The notes under the pieces are model-generated. The model did not search any database. It had not been told where the DNA came from and saw nothing but the letters and a program-made list of their open reading frames with translations. Position numbers and translations under genes: made by a program. Shown here one piece after another: positions 53,001 through 62,639 of a DNA stretch of 64,000 nt. The DNA comes from Blastobasis lacticolella (Eukaryota; Arthropoda; Insecta; Lepidoptera; Blastobasidae), in NCBI GenBank assembly GCA_905147135.1, contig LR990042.1:10841545-10905544 (forward strand), read 5' to 3'. How positions within the stretch are numbered: the first letter of the stretch is position 1; each line of letters starts with the position of its first letter.

Positions 53001-56000
53001 TCATCAGATGATGACACGCTGAAGCGAACACCTGAGTAACATATGATAACGTAACAAACACCCCATACGTGCGTACAATTTTCGAGGGTTGCCCTCGATT
53101 GCTCCAGGATCGCATCATCAGATTCTAGCCATGGGACTACCTGGGAAGTGTACCAAAACAAAAAATATCCAAATCGGTCCAGGCGTCTTTGAGTAATCGG
53201 GGATCATACATAAAAAAAGGTTTCGACGAATTGAGAACCTTGTCCTTTTTCGGTTATAAATTCGGTTAAAAATAATAAAAAATTTAGCCTGTGAGACAGC
53301 AAAGCGAAGATAGGCCAAGTTCCCTGCAATAATCCGTTATGACATTTGCCATATCATCGGTTCACCGAAGGCCATTTAAAATTTAAATCCTCTAGTTATG
53401 CACCTGATGGGTATCTACCTACGGGAGACAAGTAAAAGGCACAAGCATTGACAACGCATTGGTTTATTCCATCGTTTAGCGCAGTCGCCTTTTTAAAGTC
53501 CATATGGGGACGCTTACGTAACAGCATTTAATGCGCGGTAGGAGGCCTCTGTCTATCACTGGGTGCGTCTACTTCTGCCTCGAGGAACTCGTCCTCGCTT
53601 TCAGACCTCGGAGACAGTTCGGATCGGCGCAGATCAGGTGCCTCAATCTGTGCAGGTGAGTGGGTCATACGCTCATACGTAGTATCCTCCTCTCCCGAGA
53701 TCTGGAATGTGGTCGTTGAAGGTATGGACACAGGAGACACTATAGACGGATGCAGTAGAGCTGATGGCGTCAGCGGAGAGCGAGACGGCGCTGGTGACGG
53801 CGTGTGCAGAGACGGTGGCAGCGGCGGTGCTGGTAGCGGTGACGGTGGTGGCGGCGGTGACGGTGGTGACGGTGGCGGTCGTGGCGGTGATACCGGCGGC
53901 GACATCCAAGCTTCTCTTGCTATTATCTGGGCTGACGAGGCTGTTAGCGGTCCCCGTATATAGCACAATTTGATTTTTATGTTTTGTTTGAGTTTTGTAC
54001 ATCCCTAACTTAGTGCACGCACATTCTACGTAGATGGCCCTTTGTTTTACATTTTCATAATTATACTCCTTTGCTGGGGAAAATATATTAACGCATTCCT
54101 TCTTCCTTATGAGGAAGTCTTTATAGAAATAGATCACTTCCAAATGCCTTGCGTGTACGAGGAGTAGGATATTTTACAAAGAAGGTATTGGAATGGTTAT
54201 TGAATAGTCACAGACACACATGTACACTGGACAGAACCAAGCCGGGCCGAAACGCCTGAACACTCTATTTACTAGATTTTTAAGGAGAGAACCATTTTTA
54301 AAAGAAATTTTTAACTTCGAGCCTGAAGAAAAATATTAATTTTAAAGGTGGACCGATACACAATGCAGTTTATTTTAATTAGAGTTTTCCCCTAGTAAAA
54401 GTTGTAGGAAATTAAAAATCCTTTCCAATGACATATCGCTCAACGTTATTGGTCATATATGCTGAGTTGTCCGGACGTCCTTTTAATGCATGAGTCGTTT
54501 CGGCCAATGATATTACCTATTAAATAATGCCTACCTATGAATATAGGCAAGGCTAATGGTGCATCCACACCGCAGTTACTATCTCACACACAACTTCTGG
54601 GGCCACTTGTTGAATGTTGCTTGTCACACCCATTCAGCAACATTTTATTTGTATACTATAGATAGAAAGATACTCATAGATTGATAGCAAATGTGACAAA
54701 TAGGTGCAAGAATGTGTGTTTATCACCACATCTTATACACACCTATCTTTCTAATTTAGGTTGGCAGGTTTGTTTTGATTCATAAAAGTATTGTTCATAC
54801 ATGCGTTAACGTATTGCGTAAGCCCCAGGGGTACGTGGGAAATGCTTAAACCTGCCTGTATCAGGAATAAGGTCTCGCGGGAGACCCAAGAAGCGATGGA
54901 TTGACATCACCGAGTAGGACGCGAAAGCCAACGGCTTGCGACGTGAGGATGTCAAAGATCGTGCAAAGTGGAGAAGAAAAAGTGGAAAAGCGGACCCTGC
55001 CAGATGCCGGGACTGACCGCTAGGATGATGATGATTGTTCATAGATATGTTGACTGTATCTGGTTTTAAATTTAAGTAACATCCTCAATTGCCATTATCC
55101 AGTTGATATCTGAGACGGTCAGAAAAAAAGAAGATGATCGTATTGGTCCAAACTTTACGCATAATTATGTTTTTATTTTCGATATAAAGATGAACAGAAG
55201 TTATTTACGAAGGCAACTTAATTTTGTAAAAAAAGGTATTCTTCATACTGCTAAATGTTAAAAAGTAAAGGTGACACAAAGGTTGAACAAAATAATTAAA
55301 TAACATCTAATAAAACACAACTGCTGCGGCTGCGTTGTAATTATCACGTTTTATTGAAACCCTCGTACTAATTGCGGCAATAGAATGCGAAATCCAAGTA
55401 AACAAGTTCTATAAGTCTCCTTAATTTTTTAATCGACTTTGTCATTTTTTTATCACGTTATGAGATATTATACTTGTATTTATTATCACCTTGACTACTA
55501 CGGTTGAATACTAACCGATGCTCTTACAGTGAGGGAAAACACCGTGATGAAGCCTGCACATTCATTTTACTGAATGTGTAACCATGATCCAACCTAGTCA
55601 GGTTCCCCTGGTCACAGTGTCACGGAGGTCAGATGGCAGTCGCTCCACTGTAATTACCTGATCTGCCAATTCCTGGAGCATGGTCTAGGCGGACCCCGGG
55701 CCCTTGTGCGCGAGAGCACAACCGGGATATAACGCAAATATGACGATGATGATTTATTATCACTTAACAAGTAACGCTGATTTCTTTATTTCCAGATGAT
55801 GTTCACGATGCGATCCCACCACATGCTCACCGACGTCGTTTTAGAAGTCGGCAATGAGCTATTCCATGTACATAAAGTAGTTTTAGCCGCTGGAAGTCCT
55901 TATTTCAAGGTGAGTTTATCTCTTTTACTTTGTAATTGTATTTGTATCTTGTTATCGGCCGTTCACATGATAAGATCATAATATAACCAGTTTGAAGTTG

Positions 56001-59000
56001 TCAGTCATCGTCTGTGATCTCATATGTCTGTCAGATATTCCGATGAGGCTTTACCGGAGGTAGGATGTCACGTTTGGACCGAGTGTTTATCCGAGTACCA
56101 AGACCTGTTACCACGACCAATTACCTTGTTATAAGAGCAATTGCCTTGGCTTCATCTATTTCTCCAACCAGCAATAATTTCTGTTTGTAATCCACTTTGA
56201 AGGATAAGATACCCAGTTTAATTACGGGCATGAGGCATGTCAACTTTATTTACTTACTAGTTGTCCGTCCGCAACGGTTTTATGTTTTCGCACACATTCA
56301 GTTTGAGACTCTGCTAAGATCCATTTTCCGGGACAAGTATCGTATAACACTCGGAAAGAATGTAGCTTCCTTCTACTGAACGAATTTTCGAAATTAGTAA
56401 TAGTAGTTAGTTAGTAGTATCGGAGTTGCTCGCGTTTAGACAGTCAGACTTTCAGGCTTTGTTTCACAATACTTATGTATATGTTGGTCACCAAAGAAAC
56501 AACCGGCCACACCGAGTGACCACGAACTAACTTACCTTTAACTTAACATACTTTAACTTTCATTGTGCTCTATAAATAAATAACTTTAACGACACGAAAT
56601 CTCTTGTTTACTAAGTCTCGACCTACCTCGCCACGAGGAAAAAAATTACGCGTTTACGAAAAGTTACGAAAGCATTGCTATATTGTGTAACCGGAATGGA
56701 TGCCTGCTATCGTTTCATTATATCTAGCATCTAGCTCTCTCTTTCCGATTAGCACATCGACGAACCACAGACTAACTCGTAAACTAAATTTTTTTTCGTT
56801 GAGGTAGGTTGAGGTTTAAGTTGAGGTAGATCGAAAGAGGCCTCGATCATGACCCGAGGCCTACATAATTAATATAGCATTACATAATTGCAGCACTGCC
56901 TTCCGCCAGCGACTATGTTCGCGGCGTCCGTGAGAAATAGTACTATTACTGTGTGCTATAATGCTTTGTGCTTGAATAATGTGTTCTGGGGGCACATAAC
57001 AATAATACTATACCAGGGGTTTAGTGGTTGGCAATAGGCTGCGGGAACACTTTCCACCACGAGGCCCGCTTGCCTGTTGTTCATATTTTGCCATAAGAAT
57101 AAATGTAAATATTTGCTTCTCTTTCCTGCAGGCGATGTTCACGAGTGGTCTGAAAGAGTGCGAGATGACGCGTGTTAAGCTGCAGGGGGTGTGTCCCTCC
57201 GCAATGGCGTGGCTCGTCTACTTCCTATACACGGGCAAGGTCCGTATCACGGAGGTCACCGTCTGCCAGCTGCTGCCTGCCGCCACCATGTTCCAGGTAT
57301 GCTATGGAATATCATCAACTATTACTGTTGGCATTAGGCGAATATAATTACTTACTAGTCGGCGGTAAATAATACAGATCGGCTATAGTAGGTGCTGAAT
57401 AGATTGGCGATAACGGGCGTTGACCTCTCGGTCGGAGCGGTCACAGCGATTGTTGTAATACTTCAAGGGGTCATACTTGTAAATTTTTTTTGTTTCACTT
57501 ATTTTAGTCAATTACTGCCGATCTTCGTTTCTAATGACTAGTAATAGCAGATGAGACCCAATGCACTTCTAATAAAACTCTTCACTGCAGGCACTATTTC
57601 ATTAAAATTATGTGACCTTTTTTTAAATTTGTTCTTACCGAGAGGTCAATGTCCGCTATAGCCAATCTATTTTGCACCTCTTCGTATTTACTGACCTCAA
57701 AGACTTACATAAAAGTCTTTGACTAACCCGCGTGCGGTGAGTCAGAGACGACGTTCTACGAACCGAACAAGCCAATGTGAATTTTACCGCCGGTATCCGT
57801 AGTTGGGTAACTGTACTATTACTACAGCCACGTGCATTTTATTGGCGTAGTTGGTCTTACTACACTTTTATATGCCATTTTACACGACTATACAAACCAA
57901 AACCGGCTATACTGTTTTGCCGATTTCGTGTTGTACGAGTTTGTATCAATTCGTTGTATAAACGCTACATGTTTTCGTTTATTTTGAAATTTATACACAT
58001 TAACCGAGTTAGCTTAGGTTTACGTTTATTTATGTGTAGGTATTTAAATGTAAAAACGACACGGTCACCTTTATCTTACACAAATGCATCATAAGACTTT
58101 AAAAATAAACACATTCAAGAGACAACACTTATCTATCTACCTACGTAGCCGGACTTTTTTGCGAAGTCATGACGTTTATTAAAATATATTTATGAAGTTG
58201 TAAAACAAATTTTTATCATTGAAATATGTTCAGTGCATAGTTACTACAAAGGTATTAACTAGTATTTGGTTATTAATTTCGCACTAAATATTTTTTAAAT
58301 TAAAATAATCATTAACAAAGCTTTTCAATAGAAATATATAAAACCAGCCTTTCCCAGCTTTCACCGGCGCGCAGTTCGGATCTCTGTCAACATTCAACTT
58401 TCCCGCGCGACCCTATTATGTTCCCGGGATAAAAAGTAGCCTATTTCACTAGGGAATAACGCAGCTTCCTATTAAGTTAGCCTTAGCTTCTCGACGACAA
58501 ACCACAAAAAAATGTGTTTTAAATTCACGCTATTGCGTAAACATTAGATTACAATACTCGTAACGTTTATCCAATACGACATCGCTGCAGAAAGGTGGAT
58601 GTGTGGAGTTACGGGACTCGACCGATATCTAACGAGTACATGCGTGGCAGCTTTGGTGTGAGGGATATCACTGATAACACCGAGAAGGCTCGCGTCTGAT
58701 CACGTGTTGCGTAAGCACCAGGGATTCGTGGGAAAGTTTTAGTTTCGAACATAATTTACACTATTTCGTGCTAACTATACACTACTTGCTAGAGACTAAC
58801 TCCAAAATAGCCATTAATTTATTATTTGAGATGAGGGTTGGCAATCGCACGAAAAGTAAAGAGCTGCAGATCCTTTGATTAAACTAACTATACCCAATCG
58901 TATCGTCTATCGAAGCTAATGAACTCTGACTAAATATTCATATAATTGTTTATAAATTGGGTTAAGACCTTATCATCGTGCAACGATTATAATAATATGC

Positions 59001-61341
59001 ACGAAATACCTAGTTGTCGGTCATGATAATAGTCTAAAAATGATAGCATAGCATTATTACTCAATTTATTTGTCCAATTACATCGACCCATTATCTTACG
59101 TACCAATCACATTCGAAATTATTTATTCATTTATCAGATCACTATCTAAAATATGAGCACGTTTTATTAAATGTGCAGCATAGTGAAATGGGTTATTTAG
59201 TAACATTGTACATAACTATAAATCAAAATTATGTCTTCGGCAAGTTACACGATAGTTACATCAGCATACCTACACTGTAAAGATTTTGTACCTATTGTAT
59301 ATTCCATCACCGGCATTGTAATGAACACGAAGTTTGTGTCTGCTTATACGGACCATAAAATCCGTACATGCTACAATATTTAGGTAATGTCACACGTTTT
59401 TGCCAATAGGTGTAGGCAAAAACCACACCTTCCACTCGCTTTGACCTGTCAACACAGTTCCAAACTCTTTCGCTTCTTCTACATTCATCAATATTTTCTA
59501 GCCGGTTTAGGGTAGATACAGTCATACAACGAATTAGCTGTCTACTTACACCATATTGTCTTAAGGTTCATTATGTTATGTCCATAGCTGGGCATTAACT
59601 CGTTAATCCGTTAATCGTTAATTAACGAAGTTAATATATTGATTAACGGATTAACTTTTAAGTTAACTTTTAAAAAAGTTAACGGACACGTTAACTTCCG
59701 TTAACATCAGTCAGAAGTCCGTTAATCGTTAATCCAAAAATATTAAATCTAAGGGCCTAGTAAATTGCACAGCTTTAGCCAATGCCTTATTAAATGGCAT
59801 AGAGAAAAGGTTTGGACCACTCCTGAATGATGAACAGTGCCAACTTGCCGCGGCATTTCACCCAAAGTTCCGATTGATATGGCTGGAAACGTATGACAGC
59901 AGTAGAGTGGATGCAGTAAAAAAGTGCATGGAAAAAAAGGTAGAAGATGCCTTACGACAAGAAGCAGAGGAAAATTCGAAAGATATTTTAAGTGGCGGAG
60001 GGAGCAATGCGAGTGACAATGATGATGACGAGGAAGACTTTTTCAATTCTGTCACTCAGACTCAGTCTATAGAAAAACCAAAGAGCTCGCAAAGTCTCGT
60101 CAAAATGTGGCTGGACATGAAATCAAAAGACTCGTTCAACGATGCTGCATTCCTCGGAGAACAGATATTCATAAATCTATTCATCAAATACAATACTGCT
60201 GTACCCTCAAGCGCTGCAGTTGAACGTCTGTTTTCCACGGGTAAAGACATTTTAGCACCAAAGCGAGCCTCCCTTTCAGACGAGAACTTCAATATGTTAG
60301 TTAATGTTCATGAAGGGGAATATGCACCTTATGCCCGGCGATTAAATTACACATTTGAATTAAACAAGTATTTTGTTTTCTTCCTAACTTCCAGAACATC
60401 ATAAACCAACAGGTTTTATAAGTGTGAACAAATAAATTGTTAAAATGTGTGTAAAATTGCATTTTTAACAATACAAATGCAATTTTACACATATTAACGA
60501 TTAACGTTAACTTGCGTTAATTCTTGCGAAATGTAACGCTTTAACGTTTAACGAAGCTAACTTTTTTTGTAGCGGATTAACGATTAACGAAGTTAACTAT
60601 TTGATTAACGGTGCCCAGCTATGGTTATGTCATATGGTTAACTAATTTTCAATTTGGTCCGAGGACGCGTCGCCCTGCTTTCTTATTATGTACTTATTCT
60701 GTTAGTTTAAAGTTTTATGAATCTGTTATTGGACCAAACAAAGATACGTCTATGTCTATGTCTAATTCGTTGCTTGACTGGTATGTACTATACACAGTAG
60801 ATACTATTAACTTTTCATTAGCATCCCATATTAACCGTCGGCTGTGACCTTAATCTCCACGCATATCAGACCTTAGCGGTAGCACAGATGAAAATTATAA
60901 TTCACAACAGAAAACGCTTGAGCTTTTTCTGAGGTAGGTGTCAGATCATCTAGGATCGGTCGTGCGACCATAGTCGTACAATGAATCATTCGCTCGACCA
61001 ATAGGAGACCTCAAAACCGCCCGTCGCATGACCACGGTCGTTGACATTCTGAGTAATTTTATCGCGCCTGAAACCCCACAATCAACTCCGACCAAATAAC
61101 AGCGTAGTGCGCGGTCACGCTGACGCCGCAGCGTCGCGTGCCGCGACCACGCGCCAGGCGTATTACATGTGTTGTAGCTGTCTGTCTCCAGATATCCAAC
61201 GTGATAGAGGCGTGTTGCGCATTCCTGGAACGGCAGCTGGACCCGAGCAACGCGATCGGTATCGCCAACTTCGCGGAGCAGCACAGCTGCGCGGATCTCA
61301 AACAGAAGGCCAACCAGTTCATCGAGAGACATTTCACTGAG
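38042..61341 (+). CDS. Keap1: Keap1 (Kelch-like ECH-associated protein 1), 5' part of the gene
   Basis: Five exons splice in one frame to 207 residues and continue past the right edge: 38,042-38,069; 40,653-40,816; 55,796-55,909; 57,132-57,296; 61,192-61,341. Keap1 is the cytoplasmic adaptor that links the Cul3 ubiquitin ligase to the stress factor CncC (Nrf2) and releases it when its cysteines are modified. Residues 1-64 are a variable N-terminal extension. The BTB domain begins around residue 65 (MLTDVVLEVG, FHVHKVVLAAGSPYFK, AMFTSGLKECEM). QLDPSNAIGIANFAEQ is nearly diagnostic of Keap1 among Kelch-like proteins and opens the BACK/IVR region. The Kelch propeller is not in the window. A CncC/Maf-type site lies upstream. 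The introns are packed with transposons. Other BTB-Kelch paralogues fit less well. Confidence 0.85.
38070..40652. other. Keap1: Keap1 intron 1
   Basis: Intron of 2.6 kb carrying antisense RTE family C pieces (39,013-39,800) and a short plus-strand RTE tail near 38,870-38,930 (accccaaataatgggaacag, then AAG repeats). No other exon recognised. Confidence 0.6.
39013..39800 (-). mobile_element. RTE family C LINE fragments, antisense
   Basis: On the minus strand, APWCMLFADDIVLVKSRM (RT catalytic FADD box, about 39,725-39,680) and GLKISRTKTEHLFCDFGGPA. Then, after a deletion, SNRLAWYGYVVRRDESLVIR and DGYFGRGRPNIWMDCV, ending near 39,083, with a 3' tail of the 'agtgggataagggcagggag' kind. The deleted middle and short length show it is dead. 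Confidence 0.85.
40653..40816 (+). CDS. Keap1: Keap1 exon 2
   Basis: Acceptor CTCTTTCAG at 40,652, donor GTACGT at 40,817. Encodes MDTDEDTLRGNLLDHMPPIS, then DTTLEGAIGAGSNDIGDMTF and CMGNYVTDFMK, ending on a whole codon. GC-rich with acidic and Gly-rich stretches; this is the variable region ahead of the BTB fold. Confidence 0.75.
41836..42362 (+). mobile_element. Non-autonomous Helitron, apparently complete
   Basis: The 5' end is TC followed by TTTATATATAAAACTG and the family-like 'gaccgctg..ccagcaggttgaaattt' zone. The 3' end has a short GC hairpin (gcggacgaagtcgcggc) followed by aaaagCTAG. The element sits between A and T, the Helitron insertion preference, without a target duplication. 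About 527 bp, no Rep/Hel coding. Confidence 0.7.
42612..42800 (+). repeat. Interspersed repeat, TCCACGCTTGGCAGGCGGGTTGG type
   Basis: 'gcctctcccacgagagggaa', 'ataatctccacgcttggcag' and 'gcgggttggagatcgcagtg' correspond to the reverse complement of 10,997-11,155. Confidence 0.6.
44175..44350 (+). repeat. Family C repeat, partial
   Basis: 'aaacaggcaagcaggtcacc', 'tgatggaaagtggtcaagca', 'ccacctccaaaacctcggga', 'gctctggcaacaagtaggca'. Confidence 0.7.
44654..45286 (+). pseudogene. RTE-A endonuclease domain
   Basis: Begins MRPGYHKARPLALATYNVQT and retains LSEIRRKGED (catalytic Glu), VIQVYVPTSTHSDDEVEAMY, VVMGDFNAKLGKRGGDE (DxN box) and NSFFRKPDHRRWTWVSP. The frame is intact up to the insertion at 45,287, which separates it from the GSDHRLVRG catalytic histidine block now at 46,677. 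So the domain is split rather than decayed. Confidence 0.88.
45287..46574. mobile_element. Insertion in RTE-A with a 10-bp target duplication
   Basis: GGTTAGTCCC occurs at 45,277-45,286 and again at 46,575-46,584. Joining across it restores the expected WVSPDGVTKNEIDF reading. The insert has no obvious inverted ends and no poly-A. It contains SINE A copy 2 (45,734-45,985) and otherwise matches nothing I recognise. A first open stretch reads ETDAAVPDPTIF and may be chance. Confidence 0.75.
45734..45985 (+). mobile_element. SINE family A, copy 2
   Basis: The tRNA-like head has an A box (tgagtagttcagtgg) and a B box (gggttcgtttcc). The body 'gggtctgggtgttctacgtt', 'agcacccataatacaagctt', 'agggctagatatcgctgtgt' matches copy 1 at 10,688. 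Confidence 0.8.
46585..48794 (+). pseudogene. RTE-A reverse transcriptase and C-terminal domain, inactivated
   Basis: A long open frame to 48,375 reads GSDHRLVRGTLNIN, NNKAPGDDGITAELLKAGGK, ILFFKKGDKALLKNFRPISL, EQTGFRKGFSTIDHI, GVRQGDVISPKLF, LRFADDIVVMAETLE (FADD box) and DYTYLGQIVRLGRSNFEKEV. Motif A is lost from this frame: at 47,767-47,819 the DNA encodes FDSIETWAVLQSLQ only in another frame, so two compensating indels bypass the catalytic aspartate. A TAA at 48,373 then interrupts the link to TVTQRAMERAMLEVSLRDRV and WAGHITRRTDGRWGSK. Confidence 0.88.
50958..51036 (+). mobile_element. RTE-A internal fragment (~79 bp)
   Basis: 'attgacgactatacatacct' and 'aggacaaatactccagctag' match 48,212-48,290 of the long element. 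Both ends are cut, so it is an orphan fragment. Confidence 0.8.
52255..52505 (+). mobile_element. 5S rRNA-derived SINE, copy 2
   Basis: AGTTAAGCTACG (52,350-52,361, 5S box A) and TGGACGGGTGACCG (52,380-52,393, box C) start exactly 30 bases apart as in 5S rRNA. The surrounding bases have diverged from 5S. The body shares aactt.agcaccgc.acgag and ttaggt.tgcc with 18,640-18,850. Too diverged to be a working 5S gene. Confidence 0.7.
52510..52674 (+). mobile_element. Helitron-like fragment, 3' end with CTAG
   Basis: 'agtcgctttctgccgatatc' and 'ctacgcaatggatattaatg', ending 'gcgaacgaagtcgctgcggg' ccagCTAG then T. Related to 7,765-7,953. Confidence 0.55.
53528..54176 (-). CDS. Unidentified Pro-rich open frames, possibly a decayed gene or element
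   Basis: Two overlapping minus-strand frames. The first, open from about 54,173, reads HLEVIYFYKDFLIRKKECVN, FSPAKEYNYENVKQRAIYVE, ACTKLGMYKTQTKHKNQIVL, then turns into Thr/Ala repeats. The second, open from 54,004, reads GPLTASSAQIIAREAWMSPP, a long Pro/Ser run, then ISGEEDTTYERMTHSPAQ and SESEDEFLEAEVDAPSDRQR before a stop at 53,528. The Pro run arises from a GGTGGC-type DNA repeat (53,800-53,900 on plus). A single frameshift near 53,960 would join them. No domain is recognised. It lies antisense within Keap1 intron 2. Confidence 0.3.
54806..55036 (+). mobile_element. RTE family B LINE, 3' terminal fragment
   Basis: 'ttgcgtaagccccaggggta', 'aagaagcgatggattgacat', 'ggaaaagcggaccctgccag' and a terminal GATGATGATG correspond to 22,090-22,300. 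Stops break the frame. Confidence 0.85.
55528..55748 (+). mobile_element. SINE family B, 5'-truncated copy with GAT tail
   Basis: 'gatggcagtcgctccactgt', 'aattacctgatctgccaatt' and 'ggaccccgggccc' match the reverse complement of 23,465-23,550. The tail is 'gacgatgatgattt', like RTE 3' ends. Lies 48 bp before Keap1 exon 3. Confidence 0.8.
55796..55909 (+). CDS. Keap1: Keap1 exon 3 (start of BTB)
   Basis: Acceptor TTTATTTCCAG, donor GTGAGT, 38 whole codons. Encodes MMFTMRSHHMLTDVVLEVGN and ELFHVHKVVLAAGSPYFK: the first strands and helix of the BTB domain, with the invariant LTDV and the HK..LAA.S.YF signature. Confidence 0.9.
56200..56370 (+). repeat. Helitron-related fragment (ttccgggacaa type)
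   Basis: 'gttgtccgtccgcaacggtt' and 'ttttccgggacaagtatcgt' resemble 23,975-24,020 and 58,420-58,450 (ttcccgggataaaaagtagc), which I associate with lepidopteran Helitron-like repeats. Confidence 0.35.
57025..57095 (-). repeat. Family C repeat fragment, reversed
   Basis: The reverse complement reads 'aacaggcaagcgggcctcgt' and 'ggtggaaagtgttcccgcag', matching the family C start at 11,180-11,215. Lies immediately upstream of Keap1 exon 4. Confidence 0.6.
57132..57296 (+). CDS. Keap1: Keap1 exon 4 (rest of BTB)
   Basis: Acceptor TTTCCTGCAG, donor GTATGC, 55 whole codons. Encodes AMFTSGLKECEMTRVKLQGV, WLVYFLYTGKVRITEV and CQLLPAATMFQ. L-K-E in GLKECEM fits the phi-x-E Cul3-contact motif. The cysteine before QLLPAA lies in the region of vertebrate Keap1 Cys151, offset by about two residues in my hand alignment. 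Confidence 0.9.
58584..58736 (+). mobile_element. RTE family B internal fragment
   Basis: 'ggatgtgtggagttacggga' and 'gtttggtgtg..ggatatc' type landmarks parallel 21,973-22,125 (gatgtgcggagttacgcgac; gtgttgcgtaagc). Heavily mutated. Confidence 0.75.
59583..60623 (+). mobile_element. hAT transposon relic with 8-bp TSD
   Basis: Perfect 12-bp terminal inverted repeats CATAGCTGGGCA / TGCCCAGCTATG at 59,583 and 60,623 are flanked by identical 8-bp GTTATGTC (59,575-59,582 and 60,624-60,631). Subterminal regions are full of GTTAACG/CGTTAA motifs. The length, 1,041 bp, is well short of autonomous hATs because the N-terminal transposase is deleted. In Keap1 intron 4. Confidence 0.92.
59733..60404 (+). 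pseudogene. hAT transposase C-terminal portion (dimerisation domain)
   Basis: An open frame of about 223 codons without an ATG near its start. It reads ALLNGIEKRFGPLLNDEQCQ, AAAFHPKFRLIWLETYDSSR, an acidic DNDDDEEDFF linker, then PSSAAVERLFSTGKDILAPK and RASLSDENFNMLVNV, the classic hATC dimerisation motif. The zinc-finger and most of the DDE core are absent, so it cannot transpose alone. The C-terminal frame is unbroken, which implies a fairly recent or conserved fragment. Confidence 0.9.
61192..61341 (+). CDS. Keap1: Keap1 exon 5 (3-box / BACK start)
   Basis: Acceptor CTGTCTCCAG, donor GTAAAC, 50 whole codons. Encodes ISNVIEACCAFLERQLDPSN, AIGIANFAEQHSCADLKQKA and NQFIERHFTE. The DPSNAIGIANFAEQ block matches Keap1 closely. 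It contains several cysteines (ACC, HSC). Minus-strand open frames over it are shadows. Confidence 0.9.
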
Positions 61342-62560
61342 GTAAACAATATGTGACCGAGCTTTGTTCCCTTTTTGGTGCTTTCTTTCAGCGGCTTTCT
61401 TTTACACGGGTAAACGATCGGCTGTATCGATCTTTATTTATATTTCGGTTATTTGATTTGATAAATCTTAAATGACAGAACACAGGAGCTAGAGTGGAGA
61501 GTCCAAATAATTGGAACAGCTAGTATGAAATAAACGACTAAACAATAGTTTGTCACCCATATGTACACATACTACGCACAGACTAAAGTAACTATGTAAT
61601 TCAAGTCATAAGACGCATTATAGAATATTGCGACGCAGCGATACTCCATCAACATTTAAGTAGTAGTATACCTTGATAATCGAAATTTATACAAAAATGC
61701 GTGCACCCTCAGATGTAATAGCGATGTAATGTAGTAATAAATTAACATATTAATTGTAAATATCAATGACTAACCGTATCTACTTCTTCATGATTAAAAA
61801 AGTAAATGCTGTTCATTGATATCATCCTCATCAACCTTTCGGTTGTTGGTTAGTGTATTCTAAGGAGCACCCTCAGGTGGTGCCCCAAAGGCACGAACGC
61901 ACTACTATCACAGCGCTTATGTATGGATGTGGATGTTGGATAGGAGAGAAGAAGCATTAAAGTCGAATAAATAAAACTTAATGAAACAAAAGTTACGAAA
62001 GGTCGTGCGAATGTGAATGTTAAAGTCAGCAAATTTGTATTTATTAATGTTATGAACTTTGTGCCGTCGAAAATCGCTAAATACAAAACGTCTAAAATTT
62101 TTATACTAATCACTAAAATTATGCCATAATATGACCATTCATAAACTTGATAAACTAGTGGTTTCGACTAACGCTTGAGATTCAGTATTCGGTTTAAATC
62201 AGATGCAAACAATGACAAGCGTTTCGCGCGCAGTTCGGCGCATGACCCGAAACCATGTCAAGGTGTCATTAGATGAAAATGTTAACAACACAAAAGATAG
62301 ACTATATTGCGCTATTTATTGTTACTTATATTATGTACGAGAGCATTTTAATGAAAAAGTTTGTCGTGTATGTATCTATTACGAAACAATAGTTTCGCAT
62401 TTATATTACTGGACATTGACTGTATTGCTGCTTTAATTTATACCATGTCTATGTCGCAGCCATATTGTGATATACCGGTGTTTGCTATTTTAACACGTAA
62501 AGCTAACGTATAGGGAATGTCACTATCTTTAACATTCTTCTTACTAGCCTGCTCAATCAT
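61342..62560. other. Keap1: Start of Keap1 intron 5, nothing else recognised
   Basis: AT-rich, no coding motif. The next Keap1 exon is not in the window. Confidence 0.6.
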
Positions 62561-62639
62561 GACGAGAGGGTAGTAATAACATAACAACCCAGGCCGCGCC
62601 AGTCGGCGGATATTGAACATCATCACACTTTGTAAAGTT

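Larger units (their letters stand above)
40817..55795. other. Keap1: Keap1 intron 2 (15 kb)
   Basis: Large intron between CMGNYVTDFMK and MMFTMRSHH. Repeat-rich and listed separately below. No additional Keap1 exon is needed to keep the frame. Stretches at 42,801-44,174, 48,813-50,957, 51,037-52,250 and 54,177-54,805 show no recognisable feature. Confidence 0.6.
57297..61191. other. Keap1: Keap1 intron 4
   Basis: Intron of 3.9 kb. Contains a Helitron-type fragment (about 58,355-58,470), an RTE-B fragment and the hAT element. No further exon recognised. Confidence 0.6.

Noticed and set aside
53764..53973. Plus-strand Gly/Asp and Val/Ala-rich frames
   Set aside because: Translation of a GGTGGC-type DNA repeat, without other coding features.
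60946..61349. Minus-strand open frames of 96 and 128 codons
   Set aside because: Antisense of Keap1 exon 5, which has splice sites and strong family similarity.
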